Shown here: piece by piece, positions 33,440 through 41,157 of the stretch | Layout: each line of letters begins with the position of its first letter | Numbering within the stretch: the stretch's first letter is position 1 | Assembly (NCBI GenBank): GCA_963667675.1 | Contig: OY763929.1 | Coordinates: forward strand, 806,001 to 870,000 | Origin: G963667675 sp963667675 | Lineage (GTDB): Bacteria > Chloroflexota > Dehalococcoidia > Lucifugimonadales > UBA3495 | Direction of reading: 5' to 3' | DNA: 64,000 nt | Program-made: the position numbers and the translations under genes | Notes under the pieces: model-generated | Databases searched by the model: none | Told to the model about the DNA's origin: nothing | Seen by the model: the letters and a program-made list of their open reading frames with translations, nothing else

Positions 33440-34291
33440 ATGTCAGCGACAGTGGACCTGCACCTGCACACCACGGCCTCCGACGGCCGTCTGTCCCCCA
33501 CGGAACTGGTTAGACTGGCTGCAGACTTGGGACTGAGGCAGATTGCCATCTCGGACCACGATACGACCGAGGGCCTGGATGAGGTGTTTCAGGAAGCCCA
33601 CTCGCATTCCGGGCTCAGCATCATTCCGGCAATAGAGTTGAGCACCGACATACCGGGCGATGAAATCCACATGCTGGGTTACTTCATCCAATACCAGGAT
33701 GAGGCATTCCAGGAAGTCCTGCGCGGGTTTCGAGAGGGGAGGATAGACCGGGCCCGGCTGATGGTAGAGAAGCTGGCCGGGCTGGGGATGCAGTTGGAGT
33801 GGGATCGGGTCCAGGAAATAGCCGGCGACGGCGCAGTCGGCCGTCCCCACATTGCTCTTGCCATGGTGGAGAAGGGTTACTGCAAGGAGCCCAACGACGC
33901 TTTCCCTGAGTACCTGGGACGGGACGGACTGGCCTACGTCGAACGGGCGAAGTTGACTCCCTCAGAGGCGATCGAACTGTTGAGGGGCGCCGGCGGGGCA
34001 CCGGTGCTAGCCCACCCGGCCTACCTGTCCAACCTGGAGTCTCACCTTCCCGGGTTGAAAGCCGCCGGTCTGGCTGGCATGGAGGTCCATTACGCCAAGT
34101 TCACCCCGGAGCAGGTGGAATACCTGGGGCGCCTGGCTGCCGAGTATGACCTGATTCCCTGCGGCGGCAGCGATTACCACGGGTTGGGCAACTCGGACGA
34201 CGCTCTGCCCGGCGCCAACGGCCCTCCTCCAGGCACGGTGGAGCGGCTGGAGGAAGCTGCCAAGGCAACCGCGTCGAGCAACCGGAGCTAA
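33440..34291 (+). CDS. PHP domain phosphoesterase
   Basis: 283 residues. The PHP metal motifs are complete: DLHLHTTASDGRLSP, AISDHDTTEGLDE, IPAIELSTD, PVLAHPAYL and GGSDYHG. This matches the YciV/RNase AM type (3',5'-nucleoside bisphosphate phosphatase or 5'-3' exoribonuclease). Position directly after rny and ymdB supports a role in RNA turnover. ATG at 33440 follows the ymdB stop by one base. Confidence 0.9.
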   Translation: MSATVDLHLHTTASDGRLSPTELVRLAADLGLRQIAISDHDTTEGLDEVFQEAHSHSGLSIIPAIELSTDIPGDEIHMLGYFIQYQDEAFQEVLRGFREGRIDRARLMVEKLAGLGMQLEWDRVQEIAGDGAVGRPHIALAMVEKGYCKEPNDAFPEYLGRDGLAYVERAKLTPSEAIELLRGAGGAPVLAHPAYLSNLESHLPGLKAAGLAGMEVHYAKFTPEQVEYLGRLAAEYDLIPCGGSDYHGLGNSDDALPGANGPPPGTVERLEEAAKATASSNRS

Positions 34292-34315
34292 CCAGATCCA
34301 GGGCGGGCTGCACTG

Positions 34316-35002
34316 ATGGAAATCGCGGGGTTGTACGTCCTGGCGTATCTCCTGGGCGGAGTACCCACCGCCTTTGTCCTGGGGAAGCTGGTCAAGGGCG
34401 TGGACATCCGCGGCTACGGCAGTGGGAACGTGGGCGGCTCCAACGTGTTCTACCACGTAGGCAAGCGCTGGGGGGTGCTTGTTGCAGTACTAGAGATCGT
34501 GGTCAAAGGCGCGCTGCCGGTGTACATCGGGCAATACGCGCTGGGGCTGGACCGCTCTTCGCCTCTCCTCGTTGGAGTCCCATTGTTGGCAGTTGCCGGC
34601 CACAATTGGTCTCCATACCTGAAGTTTCAAGGCGGTCGGGGTGTCGGCGTGGTCGTTGGCACCCTGTTTGCCATGTCGCCATGGTTGTTTCTGGCATTTA
34701 TGGCGGTGGGATTACCAGGGTGGGCGGTGACTCGCAGCATGGGCGTATGGGTGCTGATCACGCTGACGTTGCTGCCGCTCTGGGCGGTGCTGCTTGCCGT
34801 TCTGCGCGACGAGCCGACTGTGTTAAGCTTTTATTGCGTGGGATTGCTGGGGTTGGTCGTGGCCAAGCGGCTGCTTTCCAACTGGACGCCCTTGCCGGAG
34901 GGGTCGCGCAAGCGCAGGGTCTTGTTCAACCGGCTGTTCAGGGACAGGGATGTGGACGACCGCGCAGAATGGGTGCACCGGATTCCCAGGAGTAGCGAGT
35001 AG
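34316..35002 (+). CDS. plsY: PlsY-like glycerol-3-phosphate acyltransferase, paralogue 1
   Basis: 228 residues, five or more membrane helices. PlsY motifs are recognisable: GGVPTAFVLGKLV, GYGSGNVGGSNVF and GHNWSPYLKFQGGRGVGVVV. PlsY transfers acyl from acyl-phosphate to glycerol-3-phosphate at the membrane. Two changes from the usual motifs are visible: GSGNPGATN reads GSGNVGGSN, and GGKG reads GGRG. A second divergent copy lies at 37691-38362. The C-terminus has a long basic cytoplasmic tail (SRKRRVLFNRLFRDRDVDD). Confidence 0.85.
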   Translation: MEIAGLYVLAYLLGGVPTAFVLGKLVKGVDIRGYGSGNVGGSNVFYHVGKRWGVLVAVLEIVVKGALPVYIGQYALGLDRSSPLLVGVPLLAVAGHNWSPYLKFQGGRGVGVVVGTLFAMSPWLFLAFMAVGLPGWAVTRSMGVWVLITLTLLPLWAVLLAVLRDEPTVLSFYCVGLLGLVVAKRLLSNWTPLPEGSRKRRVLFNRLFRDRDVDDRAEWVHRIPRSSE

Positions 35003-35025
35003 AGTAGCGGTCTAGGCCAAGGGAT

Positions 35026-35541
35026 ATGGACCAATCAGGGCAGAGAGAGCAAGAACGAACCGGGACCGGCTACTGCCACTGGCACCCGGCGGCTGAGACC
35101 GGCCTGTATTGCAGCCAGTGCGGCAAGCATATCTGCACCCAGTGCATGGTGCAGGCGGCGGTGGGCATCCGTTGCCGGGAGTGCGGCAAGGCGGTGCCGT
35201 TGCCGACGTTCGACGTTACGCCCTCCTACTATGCCAGGGCGATAGGCGTTGCGGTTGCGGGAGGCATAGCCGGCGGGCTGCTGTGGGCCCTGTTCAACGC
35301 TGTATTTGGCGGGATTCCCTTTCTTCCTTCCCTGGCTACGATTGCCGTCGGCTACGGGCTTGGAGAGCTAATCAGCCTGGCCGTCAACCGCAAGCGAGGG
35401 TCAGGACTGGCCTGGATTGCAGGCGGATCCGTGGCCCTGGCCTTCATCATTAGTTGGAGCATTAACCCGTTCCCGCTGAGCGTCTTCTCGTTCTTGTTCC
35501 TGGGGATCGGGGTCTACAGCGCGGTGATGCGGGTTCGCTAA
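35026..35541 (+). CDS. B-box-type zinc-finger membrane protein
   Basis: 171 residues. The N-terminus has a Cys/His zinc site: YCHWHPAAETGLYCSQCGKH, then CTQCMV and CRECGK. About four hydrophobic helices follow (residues 72-168), including GVAVAGGIAGGLLWALFNAV and the final LSVFSFLFLGIGVYSAVM. Such B-box plus membrane proteins are common in Chloroflexota and often sit near rhomboid genes, but their role is unknown. AAGGGAT precedes the ATG. The last 141 bases overlap recX on the other strand. Confidence 0.85.
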   Translation: MDQSGQREQERTGTGYCHWHPAAETGLYCSQCGKHICTQCMVQAAVGIRCRECGKAVPLPTFDVTPSYYARAIGVAVAGGIAGGLLWALFNAVFGGIPFLPSLATIAVGYGLGELISLAVNRKRGSGLAWIAGGSVALAFIISWSINPFPLSVFSFLFLGIGVYSAVMRVR

Positions 35542-36126
35542 CTCCCGCCACAGCAGGCTGACCACATTGGATATTGTGGACCCATCGAAGCCGCGGCGCT
35601 GCAGATGACGCCAGACTTTGGTCCGGAACGCGGGATAGTCGCAGTCGTTCAAACGCTGGGCCAGGCGTAGGGCGGCGCGGTAGGCGTTGCCGGCGGCGTC
35701 ATAGCCGGCCAAGGCTTCCTGGACAATCTCCCTCTCCACGCCCTTGCGTAGAAGCTCGCGTTCCAAGGCCCTTCGGCTGCGGGGACGATGCTCCTCCCGG
35801 CTGCGACGCCACTCCAGGGCGAAGGCGGCGTCGTCCAGGTAGCCCTGGTCTACAAGCCGTACAAGCGCCTGCTCTACGACCGGCGAGGGGTAGCTTTTCT
35901 CCAACCGGCGTTGAAGTTCGGCCCTGCTCCGGGCGCGGTAAGAAAGCAGGCGTAGAGCGTCTTGCCTGGCCTTGTTCAGGGAAGGTCCGATGGCGGGTCT
36001 TGGGGCATCTGTCAGCGATGGCCGGATTGGACTGGGGGAATCGGCAACCTCGTCCCATTCACCACTCTGCACTTGCCAACACCCCGCCAATCCGGCCAAA
36101 CCGCTCAAGATGGTATGCGCTCCCAT
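35401..36126 (-). CDS. recX: Regulatory protein RecX
   Basis: 241 residues, downstream of recA on the same strand with a 47-base gap. Triple-helix repeats of RecX are visible: ALRLLSYRARSRAELQRRLE, VEQALVRLVDQGYLDDAAFA, RRALERELLRKGVEREIVQE and WRHLQRRGFDGSTISNVVSL. It modulates RecA filaments. The usual RecX fold ends at SLLWRE; a 45-residue charged tail follows that lies entirely antisense to the zinc-finger gene (141-base overlap). The first 50 residues are also beyond the usual domain, so the true start may be downstream of 36126. Confidence 0.9.
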   Translation of the reverse strand: MGAHTILSGLAGLAGCWQVQSGEWDEVADSPSPIRPSLTDAPRPAIGPSLNKARQDALRLLSYRARSRAELQRRLEKSYPSPVVEQALVRLVDQGYLDDAAFALEWRRSREEHRPRSRRALERELLRKGVEREIVQEALAGYDAAGNAYRAALRLAQRLNDCDYPAFRTKVWRHLQRRGFDGSTISNVVSLLWRELANPHHRAVDPDPQEQEREDAQRERVNAPTNDEGQGHGSACNPGQS

Positions 36127-36173
36127 AGGCCATTACCGGGCCCGTGGAGACGCTAACCCAATGGTGGAATTAT

Positions 36174-37244
36174 TCAGTCGAGTTCGGAAGCCCCGGCTAC
36201 CATGCTGCCGGCGCCATCCTGCTCGGGCTCGGCAGGGCCTTGGTCCGGCTCTTCCGCGCCGGACAACGTCCCCCGCACTCGCCCTTCGATGGAATCGGCA
36301 ATCTCCGGGTGATGAGTCAGGAAGTCCTTGGAGTTCTCCCGTCCCTGGCCCAGCTTGGTCTCGCCGTAGGAGTAGAAGGCGCCGGACTTCTTGACGATCC
36401 CCTGGGCCACACCCAGGTCCAGAAGGCCGCCCATCTTGCTGATTCCCCGGCTGAACATGATGTCAAACTCGGCCACGCGGAAGGGAGCGGCGACCTTGTT
36501 TTTGACGATGCGGGCCCTTACCCGGTTGCCGACAATCTCTGCGCCCTGCTTTATGGCTTCGACGCGGCGCAGGTCTATGCGCACCGAACTGTAGAACTTG
36601 AGGGCCCGGCCTCCGGGGGTCACCTCCGGGCTTCCGTAGGAAATGCCGATTTTTTCCCGCAACTGGTTGATGAATATGACCGCGGTGCGGGAGCGGTGAA
36701 TGGTGGAGGTGAGCTTCCGCAGGGCCTGGGACATCAGCCTCGCTTGCAGTCCCACGTGGGTGTCGCCCATATCCCCTTCGATCTCGGCCTGGGGCACCAG
36801 GGCGGCGACGCTGTCGATGACTATCGCGTCCACCGCGCCGCTGCGGACCAACTGCTCTGTGATATCCATGGCCTGCTCGGCGCTGTCGGGCTGGGCGATA
36901 AGAAGCTGCTCGGCGTCGAGGCCGCAATTGGCGGCGTAACCGGGGTCGAGGGCATGCTCCACGTCGACGTAGGCGGCGGTCCCGCCCGCTTTCTGGGTTT
37001 CCGCCATTACGTGGATTGCCAAAGTGGACTTGCCGGCGGACTCTGCGCCGAAGATTTCGGTGACCCTCCCCCTGGGGATGCCGCCAATGCCCAGGGCCAT
37101 GTCCAGGGCCAGGGAACCGGTGGGAATGGCGTCGCCGGCCATTTGGTCGCTCATTTCCCCCAACCGCATCACGGCCCCCCTGCCGTAGTCCTTTTCAATG
37201 CGGCCCAAGGCGATTTCCAACGCTGTCTGCTTGTCTTGTTCCAT
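36174..37244 (-). CDS. recA: Recombinase RecA
   Basis: 356 residues. Walker A is GAESAGKSTLAIHV, followed by AAYVDVEHALDPGYA, Walker B IVIDSVAALVP, L1/L2 loops with EGDMGDTHVGLQARLMSQAL and FINQLREKIGISYGSPEVTP, and the C-terminal acidic tail. Forms the ssDNA filament for recombination and SOS induction. ATG 37244 has GAGGAGG at ideal spacing; the GTG at 37259 is inside that ribosome binding site and is rejected. recX follows. Promoter at 37288-37317. I did not find a convincing LexA-type palindrome. Confidence 0.98.
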   Translation of the reverse strand: MEQDKQTALEIALGRIEKDYGRGAVMRLGEMSDQMAGDAIPTGSLALDMALGIGGIPRGRVTEIFGAESAGKSTLAIHVMAETQKAGGTAAYVDVEHALDPGYAANCGLDAEQLLIAQPDSAEQAMDITEQLVRSGAVDAIVIDSVAALVPQAEIEGDMGDTHVGLQARLMSQALRKLTSTIHRSRTAVIFINQLREKIGISYGSPEVTPGGRALKFYSSVRIDLRRVEAIKQGAEIVGNRVRARIVKNKVAAPFRVAEFDIMFSRGISKMGGLLDLGVAQGIVKKSGAFYSYGETKLGQGRENSKDFLTHHPEIADSIEGRVRGTLSGAEEPDQGPAEPEQDGAGSMVAGASELD

Positions 37245-37287
37245 AACTATCCTCCTCACATCATCAGTCTCGTTGGCTCATGACAGC

Positions 37288-37317
37288 ATCCTAGCACAGC
37301 CGCGTGGGAGCGGCCAA
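37288..37317 (-). promoter_or_regulatory. Promoter for recA
   Basis: Minus strand TTGGCC (37312-37317), 18 bases, TAGGAT (37288-37293), about 45 bases before the recA ATG. No inverted SOS operator overlapping it could be made out. Confidence 0.5.
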
Positions 37318-37414
37318 TGGGGGTTCTGTCATCAAAATTCGACCGGATGGGTCGAGGGACAGGGAAAGGGGGCGCGGGGGAATGGGCGGGTCTAACTGAC
37401 CCGGGCTAGAAGTC

Positions 37415-37645
37415 TCAATAGCCGCCTTTGAAGCCCACGGTCACCTGGCCGTTTTCGACGATGACCGGCGTGAGCCGCTGCCCGCCGGTGAGTTGCTCCA
37501 ATTCAGGGACTTTGTCCGTCTGCTTGGAGACATCTATCTCGACGTATTCGATTTTCCGCTGGCGGTAGTCCATCTTGGCGGCGGCCGAGAAGGCGCAGTC
37601 TGGATGGGTGTAGATTAAGACCGGGACTTGGTTCTCTTCCGTCAC
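37415..37645 (-). CDS. Glutaredoxin-like protein with monothiol CxxS site
   Basis: 76 residues with a thioredoxin fold: VLIYTHPDCAFSAAAKMDYR gives the active-site CAFS (Cys17), and LTPVIVENGQVTVGF holds the cis-Pro region. The resolving Cys is replaced by Ser, as in monothiol glutaredoxins and in the UxxS-type selenoprotein relatives. GTG start with GGAGGA upstream. It lies alone between plsY paralogue 2 and recA, same strand. Confidence 0.85.
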   Translation of the reverse strand: MTEENQVPVLIYTHPDCAFSAAAKMDYRQRKIEYVEIDVSKQTDKVPELEQLTGGQRLTPVIVENGQVTVGFKGGY

Positions 37646-37690
37646 AACGCATTCCTCCGGCGGTCCTGCTGTATGGTCTGATTGTACTGG

Positions 37691-38362
37691 TTAACTGTTT
37701 TCCGTGGTAGCCGTTCCCAAGTCCGGTTCTTCGGCAAAGTCCAGGTCTGCGGCCAGCGAGTCCTGTTCTTGCAGGTCGTCGCCTTTACGCCTGGGAAAAA
37801 CAAGGCTATGAAAGAGCACCAAGAGACCCAGGGCCGTTAGTCCCATGACAACGCCCAGGTCTGCTTGGTAAAACCGGCCCGCGGCCAGGATGACCATGAA
37901 GCAGACGGCCAGCGCGGCGGGCCCGCGCAGGGATGACCGCCACAGCAGCAGCAGAACGCAAGCGCCGGCTATAGCGCCCAAGACCGTCAAGACCGGCTCC
38001 AGGGTCACGGCGACTCCCATCAGCGCAGCCATGCCGTCGCCGCCCCTGAAACGGGAAAAGACCGAGTTCCAGTGGCCCAGCACGCAGGCTCCCCCTACGG
38101 CCAGGACCAGCGGCCACGGCAGGCCCAGGTACTGGGCGAATAGCACGGCGGCCGAGGCTTTGGCCACGTCGCCCACCAGTACGGCTATGCCCACGCGGCG
38201 GCCGACATTCCAGAACACGTTGGCGGTGCCGGCGCTGCGGGAGCCGGTGCGGAAGACGTCCACACCCCGGAACTTGCCGGCGAGGAGGGCGAAGGGGATG
38301 GACCCCAGCAGATAGCCGGCCAGCGCGGCGGCTATGAACGACGGCAGCAGGGGGAACTCCAA
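37691..38362 (-). CDS. PlsY-like membrane protein, paralogue 2
   Basis: 223 residues with several membrane helices (SFIAAALAGYLLGSIPFALL at the start). The PlsY pattern is present but altered: GSIPFALLAG is normal, GSGNPGATN reads GSRSAGTANVF, and the GGKG loop reads RFRGGDGMAALMG. These changes fall on phosphate-binding positions, so activity or substrate may differ from paralogue 1. TTG start with AGAGGG about 10 bases upstream, 15 bases after the dehydrogenase gene. The C-terminal 40 residues are acidic. Confidence 0.78.
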   Translation of the reverse strand: MEFPLLPSFIAAALAGYLLGSIPFALLAGKFRGVDVFRTGSRSAGTANVFWNVGRRVGIAVLVGDVAKASAAVLFAQYLGLPWPLVLAVGGACVLGHWNSVFSRFRGGDGMAALMGVAVTLEPVLTVLGAIAGACVLLLLWRSSLRGPAALAVCFMVILAAGRFYQADLGVVMGLTALGLLVLFHSLVFPRRKGDDLQEQDSLAADLDFAEEPDLGTATTENS

Positions 38363-38377
38363 CTTATCCGACCCTCT

Positions 38378-39322
38378 CTAGTCTATGATTTCCAGGCGGG
38401 CGTTGCCTGCGGGAAAGTCGGCCCTGAGCTGGACGCCGGCCCGTTCCTCCTGTACCAGGCGCATCTTGCCGGTGGGGTCGTCGCCCCAGCCCCGGGTCAG
38501 GCCCTCGACCAGGGTCTGCTCGGCCAGGTTGGCCAGGGGCATGGGGACGTTGTACTCCCGGCCCAGCTCCGTGGCCAGGCCCACGTCTTTGCGGACGAGC
38601 CTGATGGAGAAGAAGCCCCGTTCCCAATCGGGCTCGAAGTTGCCGCTGAACCAGGTATTGGGCAACTGGTGAATCCCGGCGGCTCCTCGGCCGAATGCGC
38701 CCCGGCGCACGGTCTCCCACAGGGGCTTGACGTCGACTCCGGCCTTGGCGCCAAGGGTGAAGCATTCGGAGATGGCCTGGCTGGTCACCGCCACGATGCA
38801 GTTGTGCATCAGCTTGCACACCGAGCCGGAGCCGATGCCGCCGCAATAGACGACGTTGTCGCCGAAGTCGTCCAGCGCCGGCTTGACCCTGTCGTAAACG
38901 GCCTCGTCGCCGCCGACCATGATGGCCAGCCTGCCGCTGCGGGCGCCGGCGACCCCGCCGCTGACCGGTGCGTCCAGCATGTCCACCCCGTGGGCTTTGA
39001 ACACATCGTGGATCCGGCGCACCAGGCTTACCGAGTTGCTGCTGAGGTCTATGTAGACCGCGCCGGGGCGGGAGCCTTCCAGCACGCCCCCCTCACCCAG
39101 GGCGACGGCTTCCACTTCCAACGGCCCGGGCAGGGAGGTGAATGTGACTTCACTGGCCTCGGCGACCTCGCGAGGGGAATCGGCCCACTTGGCGCCCTGC
39201 TCCAGGAGGGGAGTGGCCCTCTCGCGGACCAGTTCGTGGATGGTGAGGGTGTGTCCGGCCCTGAGCAGGTTGTTGGCCATTCCGGCGCCCATGTTGCCTA
39301 CTCCGATGAATCCGATGTCCAT
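38378..39322 (-). CDS. 3-hydroxyisobutyrate dehydrogenase family protein
   Basis: 314 residues of the beta-hydroxyacid dehydrogenase family. N-terminal Rossmann signature IGFIGVGNMGAGMANNLLRA, substrate motif DAPVSGGVAGARSGRLAIMV, and catalytic Lys in GSGSVCKLMHNCIVA. Oxidises 3-hydroxyisobutyrate, tartronate semialdehyde or related acids with NAD(P); the substrate is not resolvable. AAAGGAG precedes the ATG. Next genes downstream are plsY paralogue 2 and the glutaredoxin. Confidence 0.93.
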   Translation of the reverse strand: MDIGFIGVGNMGAGMANNLLRAGHTLTIHELVRERATPLLEQGAKWADSPREVAEASEVTFTSLPGPLEVEAVALGEGGVLEGSRPGAVYIDLSSNSVSLVRRIHDVFKAHGVDMLDAPVSGGVAGARSGRLAIMVGGDEAVYDRVKPALDDFGDNVVYCGGIGSGSVCKLMHNCIVAVTSQAISECFTLGAKAGVDVKPLWETVRRGAFGRGAAGIHQLPNTWFSGNFEPDWERGFFSIRLVRKDVGLATELGREYNVPMPLANLAEQTLVEGLTRGWGDDPTGKMRLVQEERAGVQLRADFPAGNARLEIID

Positions 39323-39351
39323 GTTGGATCTCCTTTGCGTTGCTCTAAGTG

Positions 39352-40176
39352 TTAGTTGCGCCAGGGCAGGCCCTCGGTGGCTTTGAGGAATTGGTTGACC
39401 AGGCCGGGGCTGGCGGCGATGACGCTGGGGGAGTGGAGGCCGGCGGGCTGCCCTTGCCTGTCTACCACGGCCCCGCCGGCTTCCCGGGTCAACACCAAGC
39501 CGGCGGCGATGTCCCAGGGCGCCAGCGAGTGGTGGAAGTACAGATCAAGACGTCCGGCGGCGGCATAGGCCAGGCCCAAGGCGGCCGACCCCATCAGCCG
39601 CATGGTCAGTATTCCCGGCCAGAGGGAGCGAATAAGGTCGATGGCCTGGCCGGCCCTCTCGTCGACGTAGCCCAGGTCGCAGCCCAGCAGGGACTGGGGC
39701 AGTTCTGAAGTCTTGGAAACGGAGATGGGTTGCCCGTTGAGGAAAGCGCCGCAGCCCAGTTGGGCGGAGAATAGTTCTTCGCGGACGGGGTCGTAGGTGA
39801 CGCCGAGCGCCGGCGTTTCCCCGTGCATCAAGGCCACTACGGTGGAGAAATGGGGAATGCCCTGGGCGTAGTTGCGGGTGCCGTCCAGGGGGTCCACTAC
39901 CCAGGTGTAGGGAGACGAAGCCTGGACAGACCCGGACTCTTCGGCGAGGATGCCAAATCCGGGATAGGCCTCGGTGAGGACCTTGAGCACCGCCTTCTCA
40001 GCGGCGAAGTCGACGTCGGTGACGATGTCGTTGCGGCCCTTGAAGGAAATCTCGCGTTGGGAGTCCCACCCGGCGCGGATGACTTCGCCGGCGGCCTGGG
40101 CCGCTTCCAAGGCAACGTCCATGGCGCTGCGGCCGGCTTCAGAGCAAGGGAGTGTGTCTTTAGGCGTTCTGGTCAC
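39352..40176 (-). CDS. Inositol monophosphatase family protein
   Basis: 274 residues. Metal-binding motifs are complete: DIVTDVDFAAEKAV, AEESGSV, VVDPLDGTRNYAQGIPHFS and a C-terminal LAPWDIAAGLVLTREAGG. Dephosphorylates inositol phosphate or similar substrates (CysQ, FBPase-like members exist). GTG start with GGAAG upstream; a TATAAT -10 lies at 40202-40207. A diverged copy of its first 90 codons plus promoter stands at about 44612-44945, so the 4.4 kb between (two-component system and lipoprotein) is bracketed by this gene and its fragment. Inositol use fits the PimA-like pair near 62 kb. Confidence 0.93.
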   Translation of the reverse strand: MTRTPKDTLPCSEAGRSAMDVALEAAQAAGEVIRAGWDSQREISFKGRNDIVTDVDFAAEKAVLKVLTEAYPGFGILAEESGSVQASSPYTWVVDPLDGTRNYAQGIPHFSTVVALMHGETPALGVTYDPVREELFSAQLGCGAFLNGQPISVSKTSELPQSLLGCDLGYVDERAGQAIDLIRSLWPGILTMRLMGSAALGLAYAAAGRLDLYFHHSLAPWDIAAGLVLTREAGGAVVDRQGQPAGLHSPSVIAASPGLVNQFLKATEGLPWRN

Positions 40177-40470
40177 GTTCTTCCGCGGGTCAACCCGCCT
40201 TATTATACGCCTTAGGTGCGTTGGGGGTGGGTACCGCAGGGAGATCTGCGGGAAGGATCACAAGGCCGAATACTGTGGCCCAAGTGAGCAGAGCACCCGG
40301 GAGATGCTGGAAATTTTAGATCCCCTCTTATTCTCTCCCACATCCTCCCGCTCAAGGAGTCACTGTCGGTTCCTCACTCTGCACTTCTCCCGGGGCCCTC
40401 GGCAGCCGACGCGGGGCTCGGTGAAGATGCAGGTGGGGTTCCTTGCGTCCTATCCCAGGTAGCGCCGGAG

Positions 40471-41157
40471 CTACTCATCCAGCAGGCCGTTTCGCACAGC
40501 CCAAACCACCAATTCCTGCTTCGTCGCGACTCCCAGCTTGTCCTGGATGCCGTAGATGGCGTTTCGGATCGTCACCGGCTGGTTGCCTCTGACTTCCGCG
40601 ATCCTCGCATACGACAGCCCTTGGGCAAAGAGGGCAAGGATCTCCCGCTCCCTCTGCGTAAGCCCGCCTAGGTCGGATTTCTTCTTTCGCTGAGTTGATG
40701 CACGTATCTCGGCAAATACACGCCTGATCGCGTCGGTAGGTATGCGGTACTCGCCACCCGCAACGCCGCGTACGGTGCGCAGCAATTCCTCTTTTCCCGA
40801 ATACTTCTGAAGGTATCCCGCTGCGCCCGCTGCTATAGCCTCGATTACAGCATCCTCTTCCGTTGCGGCCGTGAGGATCAACACCCTCGTGTCGGGCAGC
40901 GCCTCAGTGATCTCACGGCACGCGTCGATGCCGTTCTTGAGGGGCATCATCACGTCCATGACTATTACGTCGGGTTTGAGCTCCTGGGCTACATTGACCG
41001 CCGCCTCGCCGTCTGCGGCCTCACCCACCACCTTGAAGTCGCCGGACCGGTGCAGCACTTCGCGCAGACCGTCACGCATGATCTCGTGGTCGTCCACGAG
41101 TATCACCCTGGTCTGTGCGGCCGGCTCCAAGCTAGGCGCCTCCCCGGTAAGCGTCAT
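40471..41157 (-). CDS. NarL/LuxR-type response regulator
   Basis: 228 residues. Receiver domain (residues 16-130) with VILVDDHE and phospho-acceptor Asp68 in DVIVMDVMMPL, then a LuxR helix-turn-helix: LTQREREILALFAQGLSYAR. Its start overlaps the histidine kinase stop by 26 bases, so the pair is coupled. Likely targets are nearby; the divergent lipoprotein gene is the obvious candidate. The HTH has an unusual recognition segment (VRGNQPVTIRNAIYGIQDKL) compared with the usual TVK...NI.KL pattern. Confidence 0.93.
   Translation of the reverse strand: MTLTGEAPSLEPAAQTRVILVDDHEIMRDGLREVLHRSGDFKVVGEAADGEAAVNVAQELKPDVIVMDVMMPLKNGIDACREITEALPDTRVLILTAATEEDAVIEAIAAGAAGYLQKYSGKEELLRTVRGVAGGEYRIPTDAIRRVFAEIRASTQRKKKSDLGGLTQREREILALFAQGLSYARIAEVRGNQPVTIRNAIYGIQDKLGVATKQELVVWAVRNGLLDE

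Noticed and set aside
36144..37283. 379-codon open frame antisense to recA
   Set aside because: Long antisense frames are expected in GC-rich genes; recA on the other strand is certain and this translation is low-complexity Gly/His/Val.
37245..37330. LexA (SOS) box before recA
   Set aside because: No GAAC-N4-GTTC-type or CTG-N10-CAG-type palindrome overlaps the promoter convincingly.
40230..40470. Structured RNA or T-box in the gap after the response regulator
   Set aside because: GC-rich hairpins can be drawn, but no specifier loop, T-box sequence or terminator run was found.
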